A stretch of 64,000 nt of DNA from assembly GCA_030145055.1 (NCBI GenBank), contig JAQYWK010000005.1:186001-250000 (forward strand), in the 5' to 3' direction. Source of the stretch: Desulfovibrio sp. (GTDB lineage: Bacteria > Desulfobacterota > Desulfovibrionia > Desulfovibrionales > Desulfovibrionaceae). Under the pieces are notes generated by a model. That model was given only the letters and a program-made list of their open reading frames with translations. It had not been told where the DNA came from and made no database searches. A program made the translations under genes and the position numbers. Below are positions 46,913 through 55,829 of the stretch, in pieces (positions within the stretch are counted from its first letter, which is position 1; every line of letters starts with the position of its first letter).

Positions 46913-49900
46913 ATGGAAAGATTTATAGCAGATCTCCACATACATTCCAGATTCACCCGCGGGGCGAGTAAAACGATTACTCCACGTCTACTTGCCGCGT
47001 GGGCAAGGGTTAAAGGGATAGATGTAATCGGTACGGGAGATTTTACTCACCCTGAGTGGTTGCATGAAATTAATACTCATCTTGTAGAAGACGGGTCCGG
47101 TTTACTTGCTCTTCGTGAGCCGCAAAATCTGGAAGATGAAATAAAATGGATGAGTGGACCTGTTGTAGGGCAGACCCGTTTTATGCTGCAAGCTGAAGTT
47201 GATTGCCGCTATAAAAGGTTTGGAAAAACTAGAAAAGTTCATAATCTGGTTTATATGCCTGATCTGGAATCAGTCCGTAAATTTAATGCTAAACTTGACC
47301 ACTATGGTAATCTCGAATCAAATGGACGCCCGAATCTCGGGATAGACAGCAAACACCTCCTTGAAATCGTTCTTGAAACAAGTGGCCGAGCCTTTCTCGT
47401 TCCTGCACATGTTTGGACTCCGATGTTTTCTATTTTTGGTTCTAAACAAGGGTTTGATAGTCTCGATGGTTGTTACGGAGATCTTGCTTCCGAAATTTTT
47501 GCGCTTGAAACTGGATTGTCTTCTGATCCTGAAATGAACTGGCTTATTTCATCCCTTGATAAATATCGCCTTATGGCCAACTCGAATGCTCATTCCTGTG
47601 AGGACATAGGCCGCGAGGCTAACATCTTCAGTGGGGACGTATCATACGAAGGTATTTATCGTGCTTTGCGCGGTGAAGGTCTCGGGCATAAATTTCTAGG
47701 TACGGTCGAATTTTTTCCTGAAGAAGGTAAATATCACATGGATGGTCATCGCCAATGTGGCGTGATGCTTGACCCGCATGAGTCCAAAATGCGTGGCGGG
47801 GTTTGTCCTGTGTGCGGAAAACCTCTGACTAAAGGGGTCTATTCACGAATTTTAGAACTATCTGATCGAGATGAGCCTATTCAGCCCAAGGGCCAACCCG
47901 GTTTTACCCCGCAGATTCCTCTTGCTGAACTGATATCCGAGGTCGTTGGGGCCAGTCCGAAATCCAAAAAAGTTATGAATATATACGGGCCACTGATTAA
48001 AGACTTTGGATCTGAATTCTTCGTACTTCAGCAGGCCACAGTAGAAGACTTAAAGCTTCATAATGGTCACCTCGCGGAAGGAATCCGAAGAATGCGTGAA
48101 GGGCAGGTTGTCAGCAATCCCGGTTTTGATGGACAGGACGGGACCATTTCCGTTTATTCTGCGCAGGAACGAGCAGAGCTACTTGGCGGGCCAAAATTTG
48201 AGGTGAGCCGCAGAGAAGTCGGTGATCTGGACGAGAGCAAAGGTCTTGCTAATGTATGTAAGGTCGGTGAGCAGGTAAACGACTGCAAAAATGGCACAGC
48301 TGTCGTGAAATTTAGTGATAGTCAGAAAAAGGCCATTGAAGCAGGACCTGCTCCTTTACTTGTTCTAGCCGGACCCGGTACCGGTAAGACTCAAGTTTTG
48401 ATGGGGCGCATAAAATTTTTGCTCGAGCGCGGAACTCGTGCACGGCGTATTCTAGGTGTGACTTTCACACACAAAGCGGCGCAGGAAATTAATGAGAAGA
48501 TGACTGCAATGCTTGGGGAGGACGAAGTTCTTCCGCGCATCGACACCATACATTCACTTGCATTTGAGTATTGGACTTCTATGTTTGATCAGGTCCCACT
48601 CATACTTGATGATGAGGCTGCACAAAAGGTATTTAGAAGAGCCAATCCGCAGATTAATGGACCGCGCCTTAAAGCCGCATGGAAAAGCTTGTGTCTTAGC
48701 CGTGAAAATATGGAATCGCTATCTGAGGGTATGGAAATACTATTTTCAACTTATTCTCAGCAGAAAGATCATCATAATCTTGTAGACTACACAGACATGC
48801 TGGAATTCTGGCTGGCTGAGCTTAATTCTGATAAATATGTCAGAAAATATACCCATTTTTTAGTTGATGAAGTTCAGGATTTATCTATTTTACAGCTCGA
48901 GATTATCCGCAAACTTGCCGAGGGCGAGGCTAAAAAGGATGGGGAAGAAAACGGTGAAGGTATTTTTGCCATTGGTGATTCTGAGCAGTCTATTTATGGA
49001 TTTAGAGGGGCTATCGGAGACGTTGCCGAAAAATTTAAAGAATATTGGCCCAATTTGATCGAGATGACTTTGGAAGATAATTACCGATCTGCTCAGGCCG
49101 TTTTGGATGTGGCCACTTTTGTTTTGGGGGATGCCGTCACTCTTAATGTTCATAATAAATATGAGTCTGAGGTTCATCTTTTCTCCGCTCCGGATAGTGT
49201 CCGCGAAATTTCTTGGATTGCTGAACGCATAAAGCATTTAATAGGTGCTACGAGCAATACGCTGGGAGATCCGGATGGGCATGGATCGCTTGATCCGGGA
49301 GACATTACGGTGCTCGTGCGCTTTAAGGACTTAATGGAGCCTATCCGAAGCTTGCTGAGGAGGCAGGGGATTCCGTGCAGTATGCCCGAAACTTCCATGT
49401 TCTGGCATGATTCGCGTGTTCAAATTTTACTTGGTGCGGTACGCAGAATGCTTGGCTTTGCCGAAGATATTGATGATGAAGCTCCTGAAGTTCCTGAGAA
49501 AATAATTGCTCGGGGGCCTATCGGGCTATCTGCTTATTTGAGTGAAATGCCGCCATTTGATCAAATGTTCTGGGAAAGTAAACCCTTTAGAGAAATGGTG
49601 AAAGGGTATGAGGATAAAGGCGGTTGGTCTGGTCTGATCAACTGGATACATATGCAAAGTGAGCTGGATCAAGTGCGAAACAAGGCCGAAAAGGTTCGCA
49701 TAATGACTATGCATGCTGCCAAGGGGATGGATTTTGAAGCTGTGTTTATTGCAGGGCTTGATGACGGAATTGTGCCGTTTATCGGAACTGATGTACTTAC
49801 AGGTAAATTTTCAGGGGGCGCAATTGCTGTTAGTCCAGACGTGGAGGAAGAGCGTAGGCTGCTATATGTTGGTATGACAAGAGCGAAGAAAAACCTCTTT

Positions 49901-50056
49901 TTATCACATTCAGCGAAAAGGCCTTTGTATAATCGCACCTTAAGATTGCCTGTCTCAAGGTTTTTAAAAGACATACCTGAAGAGCTAGTGACTAAATCTG
50001 CTATGGTTGCCAAAAAAATGCAGAAAGAGAAAGAAATAAGCTTGCTTGATATGTAA
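46913..50056 (+). CDS. PHP-domain and UvrD-type helicase fusion
   Basis: The 1047-residue protein starts with a PHP-like metal hydrolase (about 1-290): DLHIHS (His9, His11), GTGDFTHP (Asp43, His46), HVWTPMF and NSNAHS. A zinc-ribbon with CGVMLDPHES and CPVCGKPL follows (about 282-302). A superfamily 1 helicase begins near 470: Walker A GPGTGKT at about 488, FTHKAAQEIN, DEVQD near 652, GDSEQSIYGFRGA, and motif VI EEERRLLYVGMTRAKK. The PHP part may be a nuclease or phosphatase, and the helicase unwinds DNA in repair. The zinc ribbon suggests nucleic-acid contact. Complete and of clear domain order. Confidence 0.92.
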   Translation: MERFIADLHIHSRFTRGASKTITPRLLAAWARVKGIDVIGTGDFTHPEWLHEINTHLVEDGSGLLALREPQNLEDEIKWMSGPVVGQTRFMLQAEVDCRYKRFGKTRKVHNLVYMPDLESVRKFNAKLDHYGNLESNGRPNLGIDSKHLLEIVLETSGRAFLVPAHVWTPMFSIFGSKQGFDSLDGCYGDLASEIFALETGLSSDPEMNWLISSLDKYRLMANSNAHSCEDIGREANIFSGDVSYEGIYRALRGEGLGHKFLGTVEFFPEEGKYHMDGHRQCGVMLDPHESKMRGGVCPVCGKPLTKGVYSRILELSDRDEPIQPKGQPGFTPQIPLAELISEVVGASPKSKKVMNIYGPLIKDFGSEFFVLQQATVEDLKLHNGHLAEGIRRMREGQVVSNPGFDGQDGTISVYSAQERAELLGGPKFEVSRREVGDLDESKGLANVCKVGEQVNDCKNGTAVVKFSDSQKKAIEAGPAPLLVLAGPGTGKTQVLMGRIKFLLERGTRARRILGVTFTHKAAQEINEKMTAMLGEDEVLPRIDTIHSLAFEYWTSMFDQVPLILDDEAAQKVFRRANPQINGPRLKAAWKSLCLSRENMESLSEGMEILFSTYSQQKDHHNLVDYTDMLEFWLAELNSDKYVRKYTHFLVDEVQDLSILQLEIIRKLAEGEAKKDGEENGEGIFAIGDSEQSIYGFRGAIGDVAEKFKEYWPNLIEMTLEDNYRSAQAVLDVATFVLGDAVTLNVHNKYESEVHLFSAPDSVREISWIAERIKHLIGATSNTLGDPDGHGSLDPGDITVLVRFKDLMEPIRSLLRRQGIPCSMPETSMFWHDSRVQILLGAVRRMLGFAEDIDDEAPEVPEKIIARGPIGLSAYLSEMPPFDQMFWESKPFREMVKGYEDKGGWSGLINWIHMQSELDQVRNKAEKVRIMTMHAAKGMDFEAVFIAGLDDGIVPFIGTDVLTGKFSGGAIAVSPDVEEERRLLYVGMTRAKKNLFLSHSAKRPLYNRTLRLPVSRFLKDIPEELVTKSAMVAKKMQKEKEISLLDM

Positions 50057-50084
50057 GCTGGCTTTAGTTCATGTTTATGATTTT

Positions 50085-50231
50085 CTAAAGAAGGAACATT
50101 TTGTAGAGCAATTTCTCATAAACAGTTGACATTTTTCTCGCAGCAATAGCACTTAATCCCGCGCTCCTGAGTCTGCAAAATATATGCAGTGGATTTAGAT
50201 AATGTTGGAAAAACATTCTACAGCGTTTCAT
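50085..50231 (-). CDS. Small basic protein, 48 residues
   Basis: A 48-codon gene on the strand opposite to its neighbours. ATG 50231 is preceded by GGGAG at seven bases, a strong ribosome binding site. The sequence starts MKRCRMFFQHYLNPLHIFCRL, followed by RSAGLSAIAARKMSTVYEKLL. It is basic, probably two short helices. From memory it resembles small conserved proteins in Desulfovibrio with NPLHxxCRL, but I could not check this. A longer frame from 50279 exists but lacks a site. Function unknown. Confidence 0.6.
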   Translation of the reverse strand: MKRCRMFFQHYLNPLHIFCRLRSAGLSAIAARKMSTVYEKLLYKMFLL

Positions 50232-50333
50232 TTCCGTACTCCCGACATAAGTATATAGATTACGTCTAAACTGAAGCAATAAGCATGCCTGTTTTCAAAA
50301 ATATTTTAACCCTAGATTATTAGGGCGCGAGCA

Positions 50334-51155
50334 TTGGCTTTGCTCATGAAGGTAAACGTGGCTGAGGAAAAAACTTCCATATTTATTGACGGGCTGGCTG
50401 TTTCGTCTATTTTGGCCGGTAAAGATTTTCCGTACGTAGTCGCAGCTCCTTCGTGGGTTATTCCTGGAACAGTTGCCGAAAACTGCGAGCATCTGCAAGG
50501 GCGGGTAGACGAAGTGGGGCTGCTCTTTTTTGAAACTGCGGGTTCACTGGCATACACTGATGATGATCTGCCCGAAAATTTAGCGGATTTGGGGTTGTCG
50601 TTTCATATTCATCACCCCTTAGATTTGCCATGGGCTGATGGGGCTGTAAAAGTAGCTGGAATAATGCAGGCTTTAGCTACAAAAGTTGCGCACCTAAACC
50701 CTATTGCGCACGTTTTGCATCCTCCTGCGGATGGGCCCGATGCTGCACGGCTGCTTTTAGATTTAGCCGAAGAGCTTCGGGGAAGTGATGTTGTTCCCGA
50801 AAAAGTTTTTATCGAAAATATAAAAGAGAATAGCCTCGAAAATTTGATCGAAATTATCCGTAAATGCGGGTTTAAAATCTGTTTAGACCTAGGGCACATG
50901 CTGGTTTATCAACAACAAGGTTTGCTGGAGAGTGAAGGGCTTTGGAGCATGGTCACCATGCTGCATTTAAATGGTCCGGGCGATGGCGGAAAACATGAAA
51001 GTCTTTTAGCCTTAGATAGTCATGGGGTTGATATGCTTAAGTTATTCTTTAAAAATTTCCATAGCGGTGGCACAGTTGTTATTGAAGTTTTTGAGCAGGA
51101 TGGTTTTTTCAAGTCCCTGCAATACTTGGCTGAATATTGCGAGAAGCAGGATTAG
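50334..51155 (+). CDS. cbiR: CbiR-like cobamide remodelling phosphodiesterase
   Basis: The 273-residue protein has a TIM-barrel (AP-endonuclease-like) pattern. HIHHPLDLPW, VLHPPADG, EKVFIENIKEN, KICLDLGHMLVYQ, LHLNGPGDGGKHESL and VVIEVFEQDG place metal-binding His, Glu and Asp at strand ends. This is the pattern of CbiR, which cleaves the nucleotide loop phosphodiester of cobamides. The next gene is cobU, which supports the call, because freed adenosylcobinamide phosphate would be activated there for a new lower ligand. TTG 50334 has AGGG eight bases upstream. ATG 50346 is the alternative. Confidence 0.8.
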   Translation: MALLMKVNVAEEKTSIFIDGLAVSSILAGKDFPYVVAAPSWVIPGTVAENCEHLQGRVDEVGLLFFETAGSLAYTDDDLPENLADLGLSFHIHHPLDLPWADGAVKVAGIMQALATKVAHLNPIAHVLHPPADGPDAARLLLDLAEELRGSDVVPEKVFIENIKENSLENLIEIIRKCGFKICLDLGHMLVYQQQGLLESEGLWSMVTMLHLNGPGDGGKHESLLALDSHGVDMLKLFFKNFHSGGTVVIEVFEQDGFFKSLQYLAEYCEKQD

Positions 51156-51227
51156 TCACAGGTCCTTATCGTGCTGCGCTTGTGGTTGCAGTTATTGTCA
51201 TAAATAGAGTATGGGATAGGAGATTTT

Positions 51228-51734
51228 TTGATTACATTTATACTTGGGGGTAATAAGTCGGGGAAGTCCGATTATGCTCTTGAAATTTTTTCAAAATATT
51301 CCGGCAGGAAATGTTTTATCGCAACAGGAAAAGCCCGTGATATGGCCTTCCGTAAGCAAATTATGGATCATCGCCGGGAACGAGACCCCGCTATTCCCGT
51401 TTTTGAGGCCGGATCAGACTTGCATCAGGTTCTCGTTAGGGCTAGGAAGGAATACGATCATCTGTTGGTGGACAGTTTAGATTTCTGGATGTTCTCCTGT
51501 TTCGGACAATCGAATGGAGAGCAAATGGTCGGGGAGGTTGTTCGGCTTCTATCTGAATGGGAAGGGCCGGATGTTGTTTTGGTGTCTTGCGAAGTTGGTC
51601 TTGGGCCTCTCGCAATGTCACGTGAAGTTCGCGAGTTTGTTAGAGGACTCGGTGGACTTAACCGTAGAATTGCTGCAATTGCCGATGAGGCTTATCTTGT
51701 GGCTGCTGGGTTGCCTTTGACCCTGAAGAAATAA
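51228..51734 (+). CDS. cobU: Bifunctional adenosylcobinamide kinase/guanylyltransferase CobU
   Basis: The 168-residue protein starts at TTG with AGGAG about five bases before. GGNKSGKSDYALEI is the P-loop. DHRRERDP is the His-containing segment linked to guanylylation. LLVDSLDFWM, VLVSCEVGLGPLAMSREVREF and LGGLNRRIAAIADEAYLVAAGLPL match CobU throughout. It phosphorylates adenosylcobinamide and transfers GMP, giving adenosylcobinamide-GDP for CobS. It is slightly shorter than the enteric protein but complete. It sits between cbiR and a DHH gene, two bases apart from the latter. Confidence 0.93.
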   Translation: MITFILGGNKSGKSDYALEIFSKYSGRKCFIATGKARDMAFRKQIMDHRRERDPAIPVFEAGSDLHQVLVRARKEYDHLLVDSLDFWMFSCFGQSNGEQMVGEVVRLLSEWEGPDVVLVSCEVGLGPLAMSREVREFVRGLGGLNRRIAAIADEAYLVAAGLPLTLKK

Positions 51735-51736
51735 TT

Positions 51737-52732
51737 ATGGCTTATTTTAAAAAATTTGATGAAGAGCTTCAGGACTTGCTAGCGCTTTTTAAAAAAGAAG
51801 ATCGCTGGCTTATAGTTATTAACGCAGATCCGGATTCTCTGGCCTCTGCCATGGCACTTAAGCGTATCATGGGGCGCAAGGTTCAAGCGGTAGGGATTGC
51901 TCATATTAATGAAGTTAAGCGGCTTGATAATCTGGCCATGATTCATTATTTGCGTATTCCTGCCCGTAGAGTGATACCTACTTTGCTTGCACAGTATGAC
52001 AAATTTGCAATCGTAGACTCCCAGCCGCATCACCATCCGGATTTCGAACATATTAAATTTTCTGTGATAATTGACCATCATCCGTTTGCCCCAGAGCCTT
52101 ATGCGGATGCAGAGTATTCCGATATCCGCCCTGAGTACGGTTCTAACAGCGCCATGATGACAGAATATCTTTACAATTTGAAGATTCGTCCTGCAAAATT
52201 GCTTGCTACGGCTCTGGCTTACGGAATCAAAACAGATACTCAGAGTTTCGAACGTCCTTTTATTGATGCTGATATTAAGGCTTTCAGATATTTAACTAAA
52301 TATGCTGATATGGATATCATAAAACGCATCATGCGAAGTGAGATCCACCCTGATTGGCTTAAATATTTTTCCCGGGCTTTTTATAATCTGCGCAGGATCG
52401 GACCCGGTCTTTATTCTCATATCGGTAATGTGGAAAATCCCGATACTCTAGTTATTCTTGCGGACTTTTTTATGCGAGTTCATGATGTTTCTTGGGATGT
52501 TGTTTCCGGCATCTATGAGGATACCCTCGTGGTGATTTTTAGAGGGGATGGTTTGCGCAAAGATATGGGTAATATGGCCAGTTCTCTTTTTAATGAAATA
52601 GGTTCAGCCGGTGGGCATACTGCTGCTGCAAGAGCTGAAATCCCGCTTAAGGCACTCGATGGCGCCGACCCTGAAGACTTTGTGATCAAAAAACTCACAA
52701 AAGGTAAACGCCGAGCCATTACGCGCGTCTAG
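51737..52732 (+). CDS. DHH-family phosphoesterase (NrnA-like)
   Basis: The 331-residue protein has a DHH domain: VINADPDSLASA (metal-binding Asp pair), IVDSQ and IIDHHP, then the DHHA1-like C-terminus with GGHTAAARAEIP. This is the layout of NrnA/RecJ-like exonucleases or oligoribonucleases, some of which also hydrolyse pAp. It is most similar in form to NrnA, though specificity cannot be read from sequence. It starts two bases after cobU stops and leads to polA about 50 bases on, so it is probably in the same transcript. Confidence 0.88.
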   Translation: MAYFKKFDEELQDLLALFKKEDRWLIVINADPDSLASAMALKRIMGRKVQAVGIAHINEVKRLDNLAMIHYLRIPARRVIPTLLAQYDKFAIVDSQPHHHPDFEHIKFSVIIDHHPFAPEPYADAEYSDIRPEYGSNSAMMTEYLYNLKIRPAKLLATALAYGIKTDTQSFERPFIDADIKAFRYLTKYADMDIIKRIMRSEIHPDWLKYFSRAFYNLRRIGPGLYSHIGNVENPDTLVILADFFMRVHDVSWDVVSGIYEDTLVVIFRGDGLRKDMGNMASSLFNEIGSAGGHTAAARAEIPLKALDGADPEDFVIKKLTKGKRRAITRV

Positions 52733-52782
52733 TTTTATCCATTTTTAAGTAATTCCTAAGAACAAATCCCCAAAGGCTATAA

Positions 52783-55446
52783 ATGTCACTCAGCGAAAAA
52801 TTGAACTTTGAAAAAAGTCCTTTGTATCTTATAGATGGCTCCGCTTTTTTTTATCGCGGATTCCACGCGTATCCTGACCTTAAAAGGTCCGATGGCTTTC
52901 CTACCAACGCTTTATATATCGTCTTGCGGGTACTTTTAAAAGTTCTCAAAGAAGAAAAGCCCGAATATCTGGTCTTTATGCTTGATGGTAAAGGCAAGAA
53001 TTTTAGGCATGAGCTTTTTGATAAGTATAAAGCTCAGCGTCCGCCAATGCCCGACGACCTGAGGGTTCAGGTTGAGCCGCTGAAAGAAGCAATCAGAGCG
53101 TTGGGTGTTCCTCTTATCGTTTCAAGTGGTGAAGAGGCTGATGATTGCATCGCTTCCCTTGCTGCACGTTATAAAAAAGAGCGTCCAGTTGTCATTCTTG
53201 GAGCGGATAAAGATCTTAAGCAGTGTCTTGATGATAATGTCTACATGTGGGATCCCGCAGGGCGTGCTGAAAAAATTACTTCTCTTGCAGATTTTACAGA
53301 ATCCACAGGTCTTGAGCCTAATCAGTGGGCTGACTTTCAGGCCTTAATCGGAGACTCCGCAGATAATATTCCTGGTGTCCCTGGAGTCGGTAAAGTCACG
53401 GCCACCAAGCTAATGGCTAAATATCCGACCCTTGAAGATATTCGCGATAATTTTAAGTTTCTCCAGCCCAATATTAAAAAGAAGATGGAAGGCGAGCTGG
53501 AAAACATGTTCATGTACAGGGAGCTTACAAGGCTGCGTATAAATAGCTGCGCTGATCTTGAACTTGCTGATCTTAAAATCACTCCTGTCGAGCGCAAGGA
53601 TGTTGTTGAGTATCTGACAACGTATGAATTTCGTTCAATGATCAGAGACGTTAATGCGGCCTTTCCAGATGCTAACGCCACCCCGGAAAGCAAGGCTGCT
53701 CCGAAACCGAAAGCTTCTATAGCCAAGGCAAAGAAGCCCGAAGCCGGGCAGTTCTCACTCTTTGGTGATGCTACTCCCGTGACTGTTGAGACCCGTCTTG
53801 AATTTAAAAAAACGCAAGACGCTTCCGATCTTCCTGATCTTTCAGGTAAAGATATAGGCCTTGTGCGCGATGAGAACTCTTTCTATTTAGGCGTTGATGG
53901 CGATGAGTGGTTATGCAAGCTGCCGGTTGCGGACCTTGTTTCTGCTCTTCAGTCAGCTAGGAAAATCGCAGTTGCTGATGTTAAATCTTTTTTAAGATCT
54001 GACCCTGCGTGGAGCCAGATAACCTTATCAAAATGGTTCGATTTGAGTCTATCTGCATATTTGCTGAATCCTGAAGATCGTAATTACGGATGGGATAGGC
54101 TGCGTTCTATGCTCTATGCCGGAGATGAGCTTCCTGATGCTGTTGATGAGGTTCATCCTGAAGCACAGGGCATGGCCGCTCTTGCTTTGATGCATGTTCT
54201 GGCTCCGAGGATTGAATCCGCAGGACTTGCAGAGCTTGTAAGCGAGCTTGAAGTTCCGCTTATTCCAGTACTTGCAGACATGGAAGCCGCGGGTATTTCT
54301 ATTGATTTGGAATCTTTTGCGGAATTCTTAAAAGAAGTAAGTACACGTATTCATGAACTCACGAAAACTATTCATGAAAGGGCGGAAGAGCCGTTTAATA
54401 TTCGCTCAAGCCAGCAAATGAGTACTGTTCTCTTTGATAAACTTGGACTTAAGTCCGGCGGAAAGACTCCTAAAGGAGCGCTTTCAACCGCGAACTCTGT
54501 CCTTGAAAAGTTGAAGGGACAGCATGAAATTATCAAAGATATTTTAGAGTTCAGGAAAATGGAGAAGTTACGCTCCACTTATCTTGAACCGCTTCCAAAA
54601 CTTGTTGGCAGCGATGGACGAGTTCATACGAATTTTAACCAGCTTGCAACTGCAACAGGGCGACTTTCCAGCTCAGGACCGAACCTGCAAAATATCCCAA
54701 TTCGCGGAGATCAGGGCAAGCGGATGCGTGCCTGTTTTACTGCCGGAGAAGGAATGCGTCTGGCTGCAGCAGATTATTCGCAAGTAGAACTTAGAGTGCT
54801 AGCTCATTTTTCGGGAGATCCAACTCTTGTATCTGCATTTGAGCAGGATGAAGATATTCATTCACGTACGGCTGCTCTGTTATTTGATAAGGAACCAGCC
54901 GATATCACACGAGATGAACGAGGTAATGCCAAGACAATCAACTTCGGCTTGATTTACGGCATGGGCCCGCAAAAGCTCTCACAAGAGCTTGGTATAAGTT
55001 TGACTGAGGCTAAAGAGTTTATTGCAAAATATTTCGAAAAGCTTGGTGTGCTCAGAGACTTTTACGATTCTGTGGTCGAGACAGGGCGCGAGAAAGGTTA
55101 TGTCACAACTCTTTCAGGGCGCAGAAGGCTGATGCCGGAGTTGCATTCAGGCAATCCACAAATAATATCTCAGGCGCGCAGGCAGGCTATTAATACGGTC
55201 ATTCAGGGGAGTGCCGCAGATATTATTAAGATGGCAATGATCAAAGTTGCTGATAATTCAGCTATTGCACATCTCGGTGGCAGACTTATTTTACAGATAC
55301 ATGATGAACTTCTTGTAGAAGGTCCGGAGGAATCAATCGAAGAGATTGGTAAACTTTTACAGGAAGATATGCAGCTTGTTACTTCACTTGCAGTCCCGCT
55401 TAAGGTTGATTTGGGACTCGGTAAGAACTGGGCTCAAGCCCACTAA
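52783..55446 (+). CDS. polA: DNA polymerase I
   Basis: The 887-residue protein has the 5'-nuclease domain (about 1-300, YLIDGSAFFYRGFHA, VPGVGKVTATKL), a central 3'-5' exonuclease-like domain (330-480) and the polymerase domain. Motif A DYSQVELRVLAHF, motif B RDERGNAKTINFGLIYG and motif C QIHDELLVE are intact. In the central domain the DxE metal motif is absent (LVRDENSFYLGV), so proofreading is probably lost, as in several other PolA enzymes. It performs gap filling, primer removal and repair synthesis. It follows the DHH gene by about 50 bases. Confidence 0.97.
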   Translation: MSLSEKLNFEKSPLYLIDGSAFFYRGFHAYPDLKRSDGFPTNALYIVLRVLLKVLKEEKPEYLVFMLDGKGKNFRHELFDKYKAQRPPMPDDLRVQVEPLKEAIRALGVPLIVSSGEEADDCIASLAARYKKERPVVILGADKDLKQCLDDNVYMWDPAGRAEKITSLADFTESTGLEPNQWADFQALIGDSADNIPGVPGVGKVTATKLMAKYPTLEDIRDNFKFLQPNIKKKMEGELENMFMYRELTRLRINSCADLELADLKITPVERKDVVEYLTTYEFRSMIRDVNAAFPDANATPESKAAPKPKASIAKAKKPEAGQFSLFGDATPVTVETRLEFKKTQDASDLPDLSGKDIGLVRDENSFYLGVDGDEWLCKLPVADLVSALQSARKIAVADVKSFLRSDPAWSQITLSKWFDLSLSAYLLNPEDRNYGWDRLRSMLYAGDELPDAVDEVHPEAQGMAALALMHVLAPRIESAGLAELVSELEVPLIPVLADMEAAGISIDLESFAEFLKEVSTRIHELTKTIHERAEEPFNIRSSQQMSTVLFDKLGLKSGGKTPKGALSTANSVLEKLKGQHEIIKDILEFRKMEKLRSTYLEPLPKLVGSDGRVHTNFNQLATATGRLSSSGPNLQNIPIRGDQGKRMRACFTAGEGMRLAAADYSQVELRVLAHFSGDPTLVSAFEQDEDIHSRTAALLFDKEPADITRDERGNAKTINFGLIYGMGPQKLSQELGISLTEAKEFIAKYFEKLGVLRDFYDSVVETGREKGYVTTLSGRRRLMPELHSGNPQIISQARRQAINTVIQGSAADIIKMAMIKVADNSAIAHLGGRLILQIHDELLVEGPEESIEEIGKLLQEDMQLVTSLAVPLKVDLGLGKNWAQAH

Positions 55447-55458
55447 AAGGAGACCGTT

Positions 55459-55755
55459 ATGTCTGATGATAATAAATGTGGTTGTGGGTCCGACATGAAA
55501 GATATGCCCATTCCTGAAGTTAATTTTTCTACTTTTGTGATGTCTCTCAGTTCTTCAGCTATGTTTCATCTTGGCGAAGTGGCTGATCCTTCCACTGGCA
55601 AAATGGAATTTGCTCCTGCGCTTGCTAAGCACTCCATTGATATTCTTGCCCTCTTGCAGGATAAAATTAAAAACGGAATGACAAAGGAAGAAGAGAAGCT
55701 TCTTTGCGATTTACTATACAGTCTTCGAATGAAGTACGTAGATAAGACTAAATAG
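55459..55755 (+). CDS. DUF1844 family protein
   Basis: The 98-residue protein matches DUF1844: PEVNFSTFVMSLSSSAMFHLGEV near the N-terminus, APALAKHSIDILALLQDKIKNGMTKEEE and LLYSLRMKYV. The N-terminal Cys pair (KCGCGSD) may bind metal but is poorly conserved in the family as far as I know. The role is unknown. AAAGGAG precedes the ATG. It follows polA by 12 bases and is probably in its operon. Confidence 0.9.
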   Translation: MSDDNKCGCGSDMKDMPIPEVNFSTFVMSLSSSAMFHLGEVADPSTGKMEFAPALAKHSIDILALLQDKIKNGMTKEEEKLLCDLLYSLRMKYVDKTK

Positions 55756-55829
55756 AATCTAAGTGGTTTAAATATTATTAAAGATTGGTCAGTTCTAATC
55801 GAATGAGCCGTTTATAAGGAAGGGAAGAT

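Noticed and set aside
50057-50333. Possible cobalamin riboswitch upstream of cbiR and cobU.
   Set aside because: No B12-box-like consensus or expected paired elements could be found by eye, and part of the region is coding on the other strand.
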